Notes: generated by a model not told the origin, from the letters alone. DNA of 64,000 nucleotides from an uncultured Bacilli bacterium (GCA_910584165.1 CAJTZU010000001.1:62001-126000), one strand, 5' to 3'; numbered from the stretch's first letter, positions 43,931 to 53,461 are shown. A program made the numbers and translations.

Positions 43931-45235
43931 TCTCTCAATTACTTCCTCTACAGAAATTAATTCTTGACTTCCTGAAATCATATCTTTAAAAGCAACTTTT
44001 CCTTCTTTTACTTCTGTTTCTCCGATTACTAAGACATAAGGAATTCCTAATCTATCTGCATATTTCATTTTTTGTTTCATTCCTTTATCTTGATAATAAA
44101 CGTCTGTTTTGATTCCCTTATTTCTTAACTTACTAGCTGTTTCTAATACATAAGCATTATTTTCTTTATCCATTGGAACTATTAATACTTGACTAATTGT
44201 CGTTTTAGATTCCCCTACTAAGCCAATTTCCTTTAGTTGTGAAAACAATCTTGTTAATCCAATAGAAATTCCAACACCTGGTAAATGTTCCTCTGTGTAA
44301 TAATCCGCTAGATTTTCATATCTTCCCCCAGAACAAATACTACCTAATTTTGGATATTCATCTAAAATTGTCTCATAAACAGTTCCTGTATAGTAATCTA
44401 GACCTCTTGCAATCGTTAAGTCAATTTTAAAATAGTCTTCTAAAATGGCAAAGCTTCTTAAAGAATTTATTACTGTTTCTAATTCATATAAACCTGTTTG
44501 AAAAGTTTCTGTTTGAATTTCTAATTCCTTTAAAGCCTTTATTTTTTCATCATTAGTACCAGTGATTGCTAAAAAAGATAGTACTTTTTCAATCTGCTCT
44601 TCTGTTAATTCTAAACTTTTTAATTCTTCTTTTACAGCAGAAACTCCTATTTTATCAATCTTATCAATTACTCTTAAAATATCAGATGAAATTTCTAATA
44701 ACCCTAAACTTTCAAAAAAGCCATTTAAAATCTTTCGATTATTGATACGAATGGTAAACTTTCCTAAATTTAATTTTTGAAAAACATGATAAATCACAGA
44801 AGGTATTTCGGCATCATAAATTAAATCTAAATTATCATTTCCAATGATATCAATATCACATTGATAAAATTCTCTAAATCTTCCTTTTTGAGGTCTTTCT
44901 CCTCTAAATACTTTTGAGATTTGATATCTTTTAAATGGAAATATTAAATCGTTATAATGACCTGCTACATAGCGCGCCAAAGGGACTGTTAAATCGAAAC
45001 GTAAAGATAAATCTGTATCTCCCTTCATAAAACGGTATATTTGTTTTTCGGTTTCTCCTCCTGCTTTTGCAAGTAATACTTCTGATAACTCAATTGTTGG
45101 GGTATCTAATGGCAAAAAACCAAATTCTTCATAGACACTTCTAATCGTATCTACCATATTATTAAATGTTATTTGATCTTGTGGTAACAATTCCATAAAA
45201 CCTGGTAATGTTCTTGGTTCAACTTTTTCTTTCAT
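43916..45235 (-). CDS. hisS: Histidyl-tRNA synthetase
   Basis: A 439-residue class II synthetase. Motif 1 region is near the N-terminus (PRTLPGFMELLPQDQ), motif 2 KVFRGERPQKGRFREFYQCDIDI, the His-specific motif IARGLDYYTGTVYE, and motif 3 GVGISIGLTRLFSQL; the C-terminal anticodon-binding domain contains VLIVPMDKE and YYQDKGMKQKMKYADRLGIPYVLVIG. It charges tRNA-His. It is preceded by a 19-codon leader ORF containing His codons and has its own promoter at 45361-45389. No T-box precedes it. Confidence 0.96.
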   Translation of the reverse strand: MKEKVEPRTLPGFMELLPQDQITFNNMVDTIRSVYEEFGFLPLDTPTIELSEVLLAKAGGETEKQIYRFMKGDTDLSLRFDLTVPLARYVAGHYNDLIFPFKRYQISKVFRGERPQKGRFREFYQCDIDIIGNDNLDLIYDAEIPSVIYHVFQKLNLGKFTIRINNRKILNGFFESLGLLEISSDILRVIDKIDKIGVSAVKEELKSLELTEEQIEKVLSFLAITGTNDEKIKALKELEIQTETFQTGLYELETVINSLRSFAILEDYFKIDLTIARGLDYYTGTVYETILDEYPKLGSICSGGRYENLADYYTEEHLPGVGISIGLTRLFSQLKEIGLVGESKTTISQVLIVPMDKENNAYVLETASKLRNKGIKTDVYYQDKGMKQKMKYADRLGIPYVLVIGETEVKEGKVAFKDMISGSQELISVEEVIERLTNC

Positions 45236-45279
45236 TTTAATCTCCTCTTTCTTTTTTAAAACCTTTAAATTTAACGATT

Positions 45280-45339
45280 CTAATGTCGAAAGTGGACCTC
45301 ACTAAACTTTTTTACCCACTCTTTAATTCCTAATTTCAT
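45280..45339 (-). CDS. 19-residue leader peptide ORF upstream of hisS
   Basis: ATG at 45339 with an excellent ribosome binding site (GAGGTG, 7-nt spacing) about 15 nt after the predicted transcription start. The peptide is MKLGIKEWVKKFSEVHFRH and ends TAG at 45280; it has one His codon three residues before the end (CAC) and another immediately before the stop (CAT). The hisS ATG follows 44 nt later with its own AGAGGAG site. Position and terminal His codons suggest a regulatory uORF. No classical attenuator stem was found between them. Confidence 0.6.
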   Translation of the reverse strand: MKLGIKEWVKKFSEVHFRH

Positions 45340-45360
45340 GTTTCACCTCATAATACTACT

Positions 45361-45389
45361 AGTATATATACTTTTCCATCATTAGTCAA
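45361..45389 (-). promoter_or_regulatory. Promoter of the leader ORF and hisS
   Basis: Minus-strand -35 TTGACT (45384-45389), 17-bp spacer and -10 TATACT (45361-45366), overlapping the stop codon of the upstream gene. Confidence 0.75.
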
Positions 45390-46224
45390 TATTCTTGACT
45401 TTTACATAGTTTCTTTCTAAAGCATTTTCTACTAATACTCCTAAATCTTCTAATAATTTATCTCTTTCTTCTTTGGACTCATACCATTTGGTAAGAGTTG
45501 TATCTACATTTTGATAAAAAATTCCATAACGAATTGGAAGTGTTAATAAACGCAATCGATTTCCTAATTTTTCACCATAAGGATACAAAGATACAATTTC
45601 CAACAAATTCGCATTATTAACATGAATTGGTTGAATAGTATTTTGAAAAGTGACATACATTCCGTCTCTCATATCTACAAAAAGTTCTGGATTCTTACCA
45701 GAATAGATATTAGGCTCTCTTTTCATAATTGGATAAAAATGACGCTCTGAAATCGAATAAATACCTTCCAATCCAAAATTGTTTACTAATACTTTATCCT
45801 CATCAATAAAGGCAAGAAATTCTGCCTCTAACAAAGTTTCAGAAGTAGCTTTTTCAATTAATTTCATGCCATTAGATGTTTTTTCAATATAGTGGGTAAA
45901 ACAATAGATTTTAATTCCATCTAAATGAAGTGAATTACTTAAAACATCTACTATTGAAATTCTTTTCTTCACAATTTGACCACTTGGATAATGAAAAGCA
46001 TGATAAATATTATAATCTCCTGTCAATGCAGCTTCCTCTAAATTATTATCCTTCACTACAATGATATCTTTACTATTTTCATAAAAACCAATAAACTGAT
46101 ATCCGTACTGTACAAAATATTCCCTCAACATAGAAGCTGTTGAAAAAATAGAAAAAGAAGAAAATTCCTTTTCTGAGATAGTTGTAGCCCTTTTTTGTAT
46201 ACCAATTACTGGTTCTATTGTCAT
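45382..46224 (-). CDS. Uncharacterised protein upstream of hisS
   Basis: 280 residues, no signal peptide or membrane helix, mostly beta-rich with alternating hydrophobic positions (for example FIGFYENSKDIIVVKDN, AEFLAFIDEDKVLVNNFGLEGIYSISERHFYPI). No catalytic motif or metal site is evident. It has its own promoter at 46249-46277. In Bacillus the corresponding interval between dtd and hisS carries lytH, so this is a replacement of unknown role. I do not recognise the family. Confidence 0.6.
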   Translation of the reverse strand: MTIEPVIGIQKRATTISEKEFSSFSIFSTASMLREYFVQYGYQFIGFYENSKDIIVVKDNNLEEAALTGDYNIYHAFHYPSGQIVKKRISIVDVLSNSLHLDGIKIYCFTHYIEKTSNGMKLIEKATSETLLEAEFLAFIDEDKVLVNNFGLEGIYSISERHFYPIMKREPNIYSGKNPELFVDMRDGMYVTFQNTIQPIHVNNANLLEIVSLYPYGEKLGNRLRLLTLPIRYGIFYQNVDTTLTKWYESKEERDKLLEDLGVLVENALERNYVKVKNID

Positions 46225-46248
46225 ATTAGAATTCTCCTTCGTGTTTGT

Positions 46249-46277
46249 ATTATATCAAAAAGAAATTAGAATAACAA
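46249..46277 (-). promoter_or_regulatory. Promoter of the uncharacterised gene at 45382-46224
   Basis: Minus-strand -35 TTGTTA (46272-46277), 17-bp spacer and -10 TATAAT (46249-46254); AAGGAG precedes the ATG. Confidence 0.75.
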
Positions 46278-46306
46278 GAAAAAAAGAAACTAAAGAGTTT
46301 CTTCTT
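46276..46306 (-). terminator. Intrinsic terminator of the relA-dtd-transporter unit
   Basis: An 8-bp stem AAGAAACT/AGTTTCTT with a 4-nt loop and U7 run on the minus strand, overlapping the stop codon at 46290. Confidence 0.85.
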
Positions 46307-47372
46307 GTTTATTCGTTTCTTTTATTTTTTCCACCTTATCACTAATAGAATTCCAGTAATACTTATAAGTTGTTACTAAAATAATAGCAATTGGAAAAGA
46401 AATAAATATTCCTGTAATCCCCATAATCATGCTACCAGCTGACATTACAAAAATAGTAAGTAATGGATGAATCGAATTCGTCTTTCCATATACCGTTGGA
46501 TTAATTACATAACTATCTAAACTAGAAAGTAAAAAGAAAGTTATTAGTGTCCTGACAAATAGTCCAGGACTCACTACAAATGCTGTAATAGCAGCAATAC
46601 AGTTACAAGCTATTCCTCCAAAATAAGGAATCATATTAGCAACACCTGCTAAGAAACCTAGCAAAATGGCATTTGGATGACCAATAATAGAATAGGCAAT
46701 CCCATATTCAAATACAGAAATAATCATAACTTCTACTAGTCCACTTAAGTAATTTTTCATTCCTATATCTAATGATTTAACATAAGCATAAGTCTTTTGT
46801 TTTCTCTTTTTAAAGAATTTTTTTACCTCAGAACGAATTTTATCCATATCAATTAAAAAGTAGACATAAGCAGCCATTCCAAAGAACACTTTACCAAGAA
46901 AATTGATAGAACTTCCAATTAAATTAATTGCTCCATCTGATACATATTTTGTAATATCAGACATAATACTTGCAAATTGATCATTTAAGGTCCCCTGTAA
47001 TTCTGATAAATTAATATCCCAATCTTTTAAAGACAATTCATTTAAAAATTCAGATATACCAGAAAATAAGCCAGATAATTGGTTAACCAAGACATTCGTT
47101 ATCATATACCCTACAAAAATGACAAATGCTAACTCGACAAATAACAAGATAGCAATGGCAAACCCTTTTGGAATTCCTTTTTCTTGCATTTTTAATACAA
47201 TAGGCTGTGTTGCATAAGCTAAAGCAAAAGCAATAACAAATGGTGTTAAAATAGCAATTATTTTATTAACAGCATCTATCCATAAATTTCCTGTCCAATA
47301 AATTAGGCAAACAATTAATGCAATTAAGGCTAAGTTCACTAACTTATAATCTATTCTTTCTTTTTTAATCAT
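46290..47372 (-). CDS. AI-2E/PerM family transporter
   Basis: A 360-residue polytopic membrane protein of the UPF0118/AI-2E family. It has eight hydrophobic segments, a long central soluble stretch (about 110-160) and the conserved C-terminal FLLSSLDSYVINPTVYGKTNSIHPLLTIFVMSAG block (Q/D-x-x-x-x-P...G..IHPLLV..). Members export or exchange small ions or autoinducers, for example YtvI and the sodium/lithium-proton exchangers. It overlaps dtd by 8 bp. The substrate cannot be predicted. Confidence 0.85.
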   Translation of the reverse strand: MIKKERIDYKLVNLALIALIVCLIYWTGNLWIDAVNKIIAILTPFVIAFALAYATQPIVLKMQEKGIPKGFAIAILLFVELAFVIFVGYMITNVLVNQLSGLFSGISEFLNELSLKDWDINLSELQGTLNDQFASIMSDITKYVSDGAINLIGSSINFLGKVFFGMAAYVYFLIDMDKIRSEVKKFFKKRKQKTYAYVKSLDIGMKNYLSGLVEVMIISVFEYGIAYSIIGHPNAILLGFLAGVANMIPYFGGIACNCIAAITAFVVSPGLFVRTLITFFLLSSLDSYVINPTVYGKTNSIHPLLTIFVMSAGSMIMGITGIFISFPIAIILVTTYKYYWNSISDKVEKIKETNKQEETL

Positions 47373-47814
47373 GTTTTTCCCCGCTCTCTAGTAAAATGGT
47401 TATAGGGCCATCATTTGTAATTTCCACTTTCATATCAGCACCAAAAATACCAGTTTGTACCTCTATTTGTTCTTTTAATTTTTGATTAAATTTATCATAG
47501 TATTCTGTGGCTTCTTTTCCAGGCATTGCTTTAATATAACTTGGTCGATTTCCTTTTTTCGCATCCCCATATAACGTAAACTGTGAAATGCTTAAAATAG
47601 AGCCCCCAGCTTCTAAGATAGACTTATTCATTACGCCTTCCTCATCATCAAAAATACGTAAATTTAAAACTTTTTTTACCATATAATCAATATCTTTTTC
47701 GGTATCTCCAGGAGTAAAACCTACTAGCAACACTAATCCTGATGAAATTTCCCCTACCGTTTTTTCTTTTACTACTACTCTTGAATGCAAACTTCTTTGA
47801 ACTACTATTCTCAT
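47365..47814 (-). CDS. dtd: D-aminoacyl-tRNA deacylase
   Basis: 149 residues, the normal length. The family active-site motifs are SILSISQFTLYGDAKKGNRPSY (SQFTLY) and the C-terminal TNDGPITILLES (Gly-cis-Pro-type NxGPxT). It hydrolyses D-aminoacyl and glycyl-mischarged tRNA. It overlaps relA by one base, preserving the relA-dtd pair seen in Bacillus. Confidence 0.95.
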   Translation of the reverse strand: MRIVVQRSLHSRVVVKEKTVGEISSGLVLLVGFTPGDTEKDIDYMVKKVLNLRIFDDEEGVMNKSILEAGGSILSISQFTLYGDAKKGNRPSYIKAMPGKEATEYYDKFNQKLKEQIEVQTGIFGADMKVEITNDGPITILLESGEKHD

Positions 47815-49985
47815 TAATGTATAATCCTTTCTACCTGTACAATATTATTAATAGTACGTAAATCTACCATAAATTTTTCTAAGGATTCTGTATTACTTGT
47901 TAAAACATTTAAAGTAAACATATAATTCCCGCTTGTATGAATGGTATTAATACTTTGAATACTAATATCGCTACCAGAAGTTTTTGAAATAATTGCTAAC
48001 AATAAATCTTTGTTTTCATTTGCTCTAATCAATATATCTGTAGAATATTTTTTAGAAACCTCTTGGTTCCATGAAACATCTATCATGCGTTCTTCTAATT
48101 CACTGATATTAGGACAAGTAGTTCGGTGAACATTAATACCGTTTCCTTTTGAAATATAACCAACAATATCATCACCTGGTACTGGTTTACAGCAAGAGGC
48201 TACATTGACTTTAATATCATCAATTCCTTCTACAACGATATCATTTTTAACAACAATTTTTTTATTTTCACCTTTTGTTACTTTATTTAAAATAATTTCT
48301 TCTTTTGTACGACTATCATTTGTGAAATTATTTACAACTGCTATAGCAGTTAATTTACCATTTCCGATACTGATATGTAATTCATTCATATCACCTAGAT
48401 GAAATTCTTCCAAAATCTTAGCTGTATTTTCTGAACTATAAAATTCCGCAAATGGGATTTTTCTTTTACGAACCTCTTTTTGAAGTAATTCTGTTCCCAT
48501 TTTTAAATATTCTTCTTTATCAATCTTATTATAGAAACTCTTAATTTTGTTTCGAGCTTGGGAAGTATAAGCCATATCTATCCATTCCCTAGAAGGGCCA
48601 GAGGAATTTTTATTAGTATTAATCTTAATAATATCGCCATCATTTAAAACATAATCTAATGGTACAATATTTCCATTTACCAAGGCTCCAACCATTGTGT
48701 CTCCTACACCACTATGGACACGATACGCAAAATCGATAGGTGTAGAACCTTGCGGCAATTCTATAACATCCCCTTTTGGCGTAAATACATAAATCGTATT
48801 TTTTAAAATATCTTCCTCCACTGTACGAACAAAATCTTCATCATTTACTTTTTCTTCTTTCAATTCCATAATCTCTCTAAAGAATTGAAGTTTCTGTTCC
48901 ATAGCGTTTTGCATACTTGCTTTTACATTACTTCCTTTTTCTTTATAAGACCAGTGAGAAGCAATACCACGCTCAGCTATTTCGTCCATTTCATAAGTAC
49001 GAATCTGAATTTCAAATAAATATCCTTCTAAGCCAAAGACTGTTGTATGTAAAGATTGATACATGTTCGTTTTCGGCATCGCTATATAATCTTTAAAACG
49101 TTTTGGAATAGGACGATATTTTGAATGTATAATACCCAATGTCTGATAGCATTCTTGCTCTGTATTAACAAATACACGGAGTGCTAATAAATCATAGATA
49201 TCACTAAATCTTTTCCCTTTATCCAATTTTTTATAAATACTATAAATACTTTTAGCGCGTCCCTTAATTTCATGTTTAATATTATTTTTATTTAATAAGA
49301 TAGTTACTTTCTCCATCATTTCATTAACAATACGGTCACGTTCTTTTCGGGTCTGATTTAACTTCTCTACAATAGAAAAATAAACATCTGGTTTATAGTA
49401 ACGAAGGGATAAATCTTCTAATTCACTCTTTATCTGATTCATACCAAGTCTATGCGCAATAGGAGTCAATATATCTAATGTCTCCTTTGCTTTATCCTTT
49501 TGTTTTTTCTCTGATAAAATCCAAAGAGTTCTCATATTATGTAAACGGTCAGCCAATTTAATAATCAAGATACGTACATCTTCACTAAGTCCTACTAATA
49601 TCTTTCTATGGTTAGCAATCATTGCCTCATTATCACAAGTAAACTTCAATTTGTTAATTTTAGTAACACCATTTACTAAGTCAGCTACTTCTTTACCAAA
49701 TTTTTTTTCTACTTCTTCATATGTACAATCACAATCTTCTATCGTATCATGGAGAATTGCTGCACAAATAGTTGCCGCATCTGCATTAATATCTGATAAG
49801 ATATAAGCAACATTTAAAGGATGAACAATATAATCCTCACCTGTTAATCTTCTCTGTCCAAAATGTTTTTCATAAGCAAATAAATAAGCTTTTGAAATTA
49901 ATTTTCTTTCCTCATTTTTAGTAATATATGTACAAACCTTTTCATATAACTCATCAAAAGTTAATTTTGGGTTATCTTTTCGCAT
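47814..49985 (-). CDS. relA: Bifunctional (p)ppGpp synthetase/hydrolase RelA/SpoT
   Basis: 723 residues with all long-RSH domains. The HD hydrolase contains EDYIVHPLNVAYILSD and AAILHDTIEDC (intact HD, so hydrolysis is likely active). The synthetase has YSIYKKLDKGKRFSDIYDLLALRV and KTNMYQSLHTTVFG. TGS begins IYVFTPKGDVIELPQGSTPIDFAYRVHS. Helical and zinc-finger-like VASCCKPVPGDDIVGYISKG follows, then a C-terminal ACT domain. It makes and degrades (p)ppGpp. Gene order relA-dtd matches Bacillus; apt and recJ are absent upstream. Confidence 0.95.
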   Translation of the reverse strand: MRKDNPKLTFDELYEKVCTYITKNEERKLISKAYLFAYEKHFGQRRLTGEDYIVHPLNVAYILSDINADAATICAAILHDTIEDCDCTYEEVEKKFGKEVADLVNGVTKINKLKFTCDNEAMIANHRKILVGLSEDVRILIIKLADRLHNMRTLWILSEKKQKDKAKETLDILTPIAHRLGMNQIKSELEDLSLRYYKPDVYFSIVEKLNQTRKERDRIVNEMMEKVTILLNKNNIKHEIKGRAKSIYSIYKKLDKGKRFSDIYDLLALRVFVNTEQECYQTLGIIHSKYRPIPKRFKDYIAMPKTNMYQSLHTTVFGLEGYLFEIQIRTYEMDEIAERGIASHWSYKEKGSNVKASMQNAMEQKLQFFREIMELKEEKVNDEDFVRTVEEDILKNTIYVFTPKGDVIELPQGSTPIDFAYRVHSGVGDTMVGALVNGNIVPLDYVLNDGDIIKINTNKNSSGPSREWIDMAYTSQARNKIKSFYNKIDKEEYLKMGTELLQKEVRKRKIPFAEFYSSENTAKILEEFHLGDMNELHISIGNGKLTAIAVVNNFTNDSRTKEEIILNKVTKGENKKIVVKNDIVVEGIDDIKVNVASCCKPVPGDDIVGYISKGNGINVHRTTCPNISELEERMIDVSWNQEVSKKYSTDILIRANENKDLLLAIISKTSGSDISIQSINTIHTSGNYMFTLNVLTSNTESLEKFMVDLRTINNIVQVERIIH

Positions 49986-50021
49986 ATTATCAATTCCCCT
50001 CTACTCCTAAAAAGGATCTTT

Positions 50022-50987
50022 CTATTCTATGCAAAAGAGTGCTATCATTTGCTCTCTTTCTTCCTTTGGTAACATCCCTAAACTGCATAAATACACTTTA
50101 TCACTCGCTGTTATATCCTTGGTTAAAAGAGAATGAATATAATTTAATATTTTTGTAATCTCTTCTACTTGGTTTTCTTTCAAAAGAACTCTTTCACGGT
50201 TTTTACTAGTAATAGTTGCTACTAAAAAAAGTGCAAATACTACTGGAACATAAAAATTTATAATAGTTGCATTAGATATAAAAGTAACTGCCTCTATCAA
50301 ATTTAAAAATGCAATACCACCACTTAAAATGGTTAATAATGCTGTAAAGTCATTTTCTACTGTTTCAAAATAAAGGTCTGTTATTTGTGAAATAAGAAAA
50401 TGTAAAGCATCTTTATTACGAATATTTTTTTTAATATTTTCACTAACACTAATTAGAGGCAAGGATGTTTTTTCTTTCTGCATATGTTTTAATTTCAATA
50501 ATTTTAATTCTGAACTTTGCTGATTAGAGATAGAATCTAAAAAGACTGTTTCTAAAATATATCTTTGTACTAAAGATAATTTTTCTATTTCTATTTTAGA
50601 GGAAATAGCTAAAGATTCCTTATCAAAAAGAATATTCTCTTCACTAATTTCATATAAAAGAGAAGCTGAAATCTGTCCTTCCCCTACTGTTATTTTACGA
50701 TGATTCCAAATAGAAGATATTAAATAAACTTCTAAAGGGCTCTGCGTTGGAAGACTAGAATCCACTTTTTTTACCATCTTTTTTGACTGCTTCATGACAC
50801 TATTATTTTTGATAATAAAATAAATATTTGCCAATAAAAATATTCCAGTTATGCAAAGAGCGATTATTTCCAATATTTCTTTTTGAAAAGAAATTACCAC
50901 ATAATAAAAAACAACTAATAAAACTAATAGAACTCCTGCTACTATTAAGCTAACAATACTTTTTTCATTATTCCCTTTTTCTTTCAT
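50022..50987 (-). CDS. Uncharacterised four-helix membrane protein
   Basis: About 321 residues. Two membrane helices near the N-terminus (about residues 12-35 and 41-62) are followed by a soluble region of about 150 residues rich in Glu and Ser, then two more helices (about 215-236 and 245-265) and a soluble C-terminal tail. ATG at 50987 is chosen because GTAGGTGA lies 4 nt upstream; the longer TTG-initiated frame would run through the -10 box. It occupies the position of recJ-apt in Bacillus. No recognised motif. Confidence 0.65.
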   Translation of the reverse strand: MKEKGNNEKSIVSLIVAGVLLVLLVVFYYVVISFQKEILEIIALCITGIFLLANIYFIIKNNSVMKQSKKMVKKVDSSLPTQSPLEVYLISSIWNHRKITVGEGQISASLLYEISEENILFDKESLAISSKIEIEKLSLVQRYILETVFLDSISNQQSSELKLLKLKHMQKEKTSLPLISVSENIKKNIRNKDALHFLISQITDLYFETVENDFTALLTILSGGIAFLNLIEAVTFISNATIINFYVPVVFALFLVATITSKNRERVLLKENQVEEITKILNYIHSLLTKDITASDKVYLCSLGMLPKEEREQMIALFCIE

Positions 50988-51005
50988 AATTTCACCTACA
51001 GTAAA

Positions 51006-51014
51006 ATTATACCA
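51006..51014 (-). promoter_or_regulatory. Extended -10 promoter of the membrane protein gene at 50022-50987
   Basis: TGGTATAAT on the minus strand (TATAAT at 51006-51011), 18 nt before the ATG, directly after the secDF terminator. The -35 is weak. Confidence 0.55.
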
Positions 51015-51023
51015 CAACTATAA

Positions 51024-51053
51024 AGAAAAAGGAATTAACAATTAATCCCTTTT
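51024..51053 (-). terminator. Intrinsic terminator of comN-secDF
   Basis: An 8-bp stem GGGATTAA/TTAATTCC (51031-51038 with 51042-51049) with a U5 tail on the minus strand, overlapping the secDF stop codon. Confidence 0.8.
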
Positions 51054-53461
51054 ACTTTTAATTCTTCTATGTCATCTTTTGTATCTACTTCATACCATTT
51101 CTTTTTTTCAGGCTTACCGATTCTTCTTTTCTCAAATAAGTACCATATATAAAGTGCGATAAACAATGAGGAATAAGTACCAGCAAGTAATCCAATTAAT
51201 AATGCATAATTGAAATTAATGATTTCATGTGAACCCAAGAAAATAAGAGAAAGTACTGGTAATAAGGTAGTAAAAGATGTAAGTAAGCTTCGATTGATTA
51301 CCTCTTTTAAAGTAACATCTACTAAATTTTTTAATTCTTCTAAACTCTTAATTTTATTCTTATATAATTTTTCTTTATTTTCCCTAGCTCTATCAAAAGT
51401 AACAATCGTATTATTAATAGAATATCCAACAATAGATAAAATTGCCGCTATAAAGATAGTAGTAACTTCTAGTTTAAAAATACTAAAACAAATTACAACT
51501 ACTAATACGTCATGTGTTAAAGCCACAATGGAACTAATTCCATAACTGAAAGTAAATCTTAAGGAAACATAGATAATTAATCCAATACAAGCATAAATTA
51601 AAGATTTAATAGCATTTTCTAATAATTGCTTTTTCACAATATTAGAAACGGCACCAATAGAAGTAGTAGTATCTTCATACTTTTCTGCAAAGTAAGTTTC
51701 TACTTTATCGTTATCTTTTGCTTCAAAAATATCAGATACAGTAAGATAAATAGAATTTTCATCTATAGACTCTATCTTATCAATAGAATATCCTAATTCT
51801 TCTATATCTTTCCTTACTTCCTCTACAGATAATTCAGAACTAGAGGATAAAGAAATACTAGAGCCACCCTTAAAATCAATTCCCAAATTAAATCCATTTT
51901 GACTGAAATAAATTCCACCAAGAACTAATAAAATAAGAGTTAATACTGTTAATCTTGGACACCACTTTGTAAATGAAATTTTTTCAAATATACTCTTTTT
52001 CTCTAAATTTTTAATTCCTAAAAATGCCCTATATTTATTTTCAAAAATGCCACTCTTTACAAACATACCAAGCAATAATCTCATAATTATTACCATAACA
52101 AATAACGTTACAACAATACTGATAATAAACATAGTAGCAAATCCTTTAACACTACTTTCTCCAAAGATAAATAAGATAAGACAAGCTATAAAAGTAGTAA
52201 TATTAGAGTCCATGATAGAACTTAAAGAATTTTTATTACCTTTTTTAAAAGCATCTTCTAAAGTTTGTTTATTTCTTAATTCTTCTTTAATTCTTGAAAA
52301 ACTAATAATACAAGCATCTACAGCCATACCAATACCAATAACAACAGCTGCTATAGAAGGAAGTGTTAATCTTCCACCAATTAAATTAAAGAATAAGAAT
52401 ACTAATGCAGTATATACAACAATGCCTACGCTAGCAACAAATCCACTAAAATGATAAATGAAAATAAGCACTAACATAATAGCAGCAATACCAATAATCC
52501 CTGCTACAAATGTCTTCTCTAAAGCATCTTCACCAAAAGAAGCATTAACAGTTCTTGATGATATTTCTGATAACTTAGTTGGTAAACTACCATTATTGAT
52601 AAGTTCAGCAAGCGTACTTGCCTCTTCATAAGGGAATCCATCTCTTGTCGTAAGAGAAACGGAATTTCCTGTTAATTCACCCTGAATACTTGCTGCTGAT
52701 AAACAGTGGGAACTACTATCTGCTCCACAAGTATCTTTTTGTTTTTCATAAGAATCTACACCTTCTTCAAAATCTAGCCAAATAACCATTACATCTCCAG
52801 CTTTTCTTACAGTCTCTGTTTTTTCATGAAATGTATCAATATCAGCTATGTCCAAATGTAAAGCATATTTTCCTACATTATTTTCATCATTAATGACTTT
52901 AACTCCTTTAGAAGAAAGCACCTCTGCGCCCATTAAGAGCTCATCCTTACCATTTCTGAAAGTTAAATTAGCCATTTTGCTAAGTGTAGACTTCGCTTCT
53001 TTCTCATCGGTAACACCCGCTAATTGAACACGAATATTATTTCCTTCAATAGAAATTTCTGGCTCGCTTACGCCTAAAATATCAATACGTCTATTAATGA
53101 TTTTATAAGTACTATTAATCATATCTGATGTAACTTTTTCTCCATCAATGCTTTCTACTTTATAAAGTATTTCAAAACCACCTTGTAAATCTAATCCAAA
53201 CTTAGTAGATTTAAAAAGTGGATATAAAGATACTGAAGAGATAACTGCTATTAGGAAAGTTGTAAATAAAGCGCTAACAAAACTTTTTCTTTTTGCTTTT
53301 TTTGCACGCTCTTCTCTTACTTGCTTTTTAGAAGTATTCTCTACTGAATCTTTCTTTTCAATTTTTTTAGAAACTTTTTCTTCTTCCATTTTTGTTTCTT
53401 TTTCTACTTTTTCCTTTGGAGCTACTTTTTTAGTAACTTCTCTTTTTTTCTTTTTTGCCAT
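51035..53461 (-). CDS. secDF: Fused protein translocase subunit SecDF
   Basis: 808 residues, longer than the usual 740-760 because of a very Lys/Glu-rich N-terminal extension of about 60 residues before the first helix. SecD half: GLDLQGGFEILYKV, the P1 domain and IGIGMAVDACIISFSRIKEE. SecF half: NLGIDFKGGSSISL and SIVGYSINNTIVTFDRARENKEK. About 12 membrane helices. It uses the proton or sodium gradient to aid Sec-dependent export. It lies 9 bp downstream of comN, as in Bacillus. Confidence 0.95.
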   Translation of the reverse strand: MAKKKKREVTKKVAPKEKVEKETKMEEEKVSKKIEKKDSVENTSKKQVREERAKKAKRKSFVSALFTTFLIAVISSVSLYPLFKSTKFGLDLQGGFEILYKVESIDGEKVTSDMINSTYKIINRRIDILGVSEPEISIEGNNIRVQLAGVTDEKEAKSTLSKMANLTFRNGKDELLMGAEVLSSKGVKVINDENNVGKYALHLDIADIDTFHEKTETVRKAGDVMVIWLDFEEGVDSYEKQKDTCGADSSSHCLSAASIQGELTGNSVSLTTRDGFPYEEASTLAELINNGSLPTKLSEISSRTVNASFGEDALEKTFVAGIIGIAAIMLVLIFIYHFSGFVASVGIVVYTALVFLFFNLIGGRLTLPSIAAVVIGIGMAVDACIISFSRIKEELRNKQTLEDAFKKGNKNSLSSIMDSNITTFIACLILFIFGESSVKGFATMFIISIVVTLFVMVIIMRLLLGMFVKSGIFENKYRAFLGIKNLEKKSIFEKISFTKWCPRLTVLTLILLVLGGIYFSQNGFNLGIDFKGGSSISLSSSSELSVEEVRKDIEELGYSIDKIESIDENSIYLTVSDIFEAKDNDKVETYFAEKYEDTTTSIGAVSNIVKKQLLENAIKSLIYACIGLIIYVSLRFTFSYGISSIVALTHDVLVVVICFSIFKLEVTTIFIAAILSIVGYSINNTIVTFDRARENKEKLYKNKIKSLEELKNLVDVTLKEVINRSLLTSFTTLLPVLSLIFLGSHEIINFNYALLIGLLAGTYSSLFIALYIWYLFEKRRIGKPEKKKWYEVDTKDDIEELKVKGINC

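Noticed and set aside
45235..45339. T-box upstream of hisS
   Set aside because: No T-box consensus (AGGGTGGNACCGCG) or stem I landmarks occur in the 150 bp before hisS. The only one lies between hisS and aspS.
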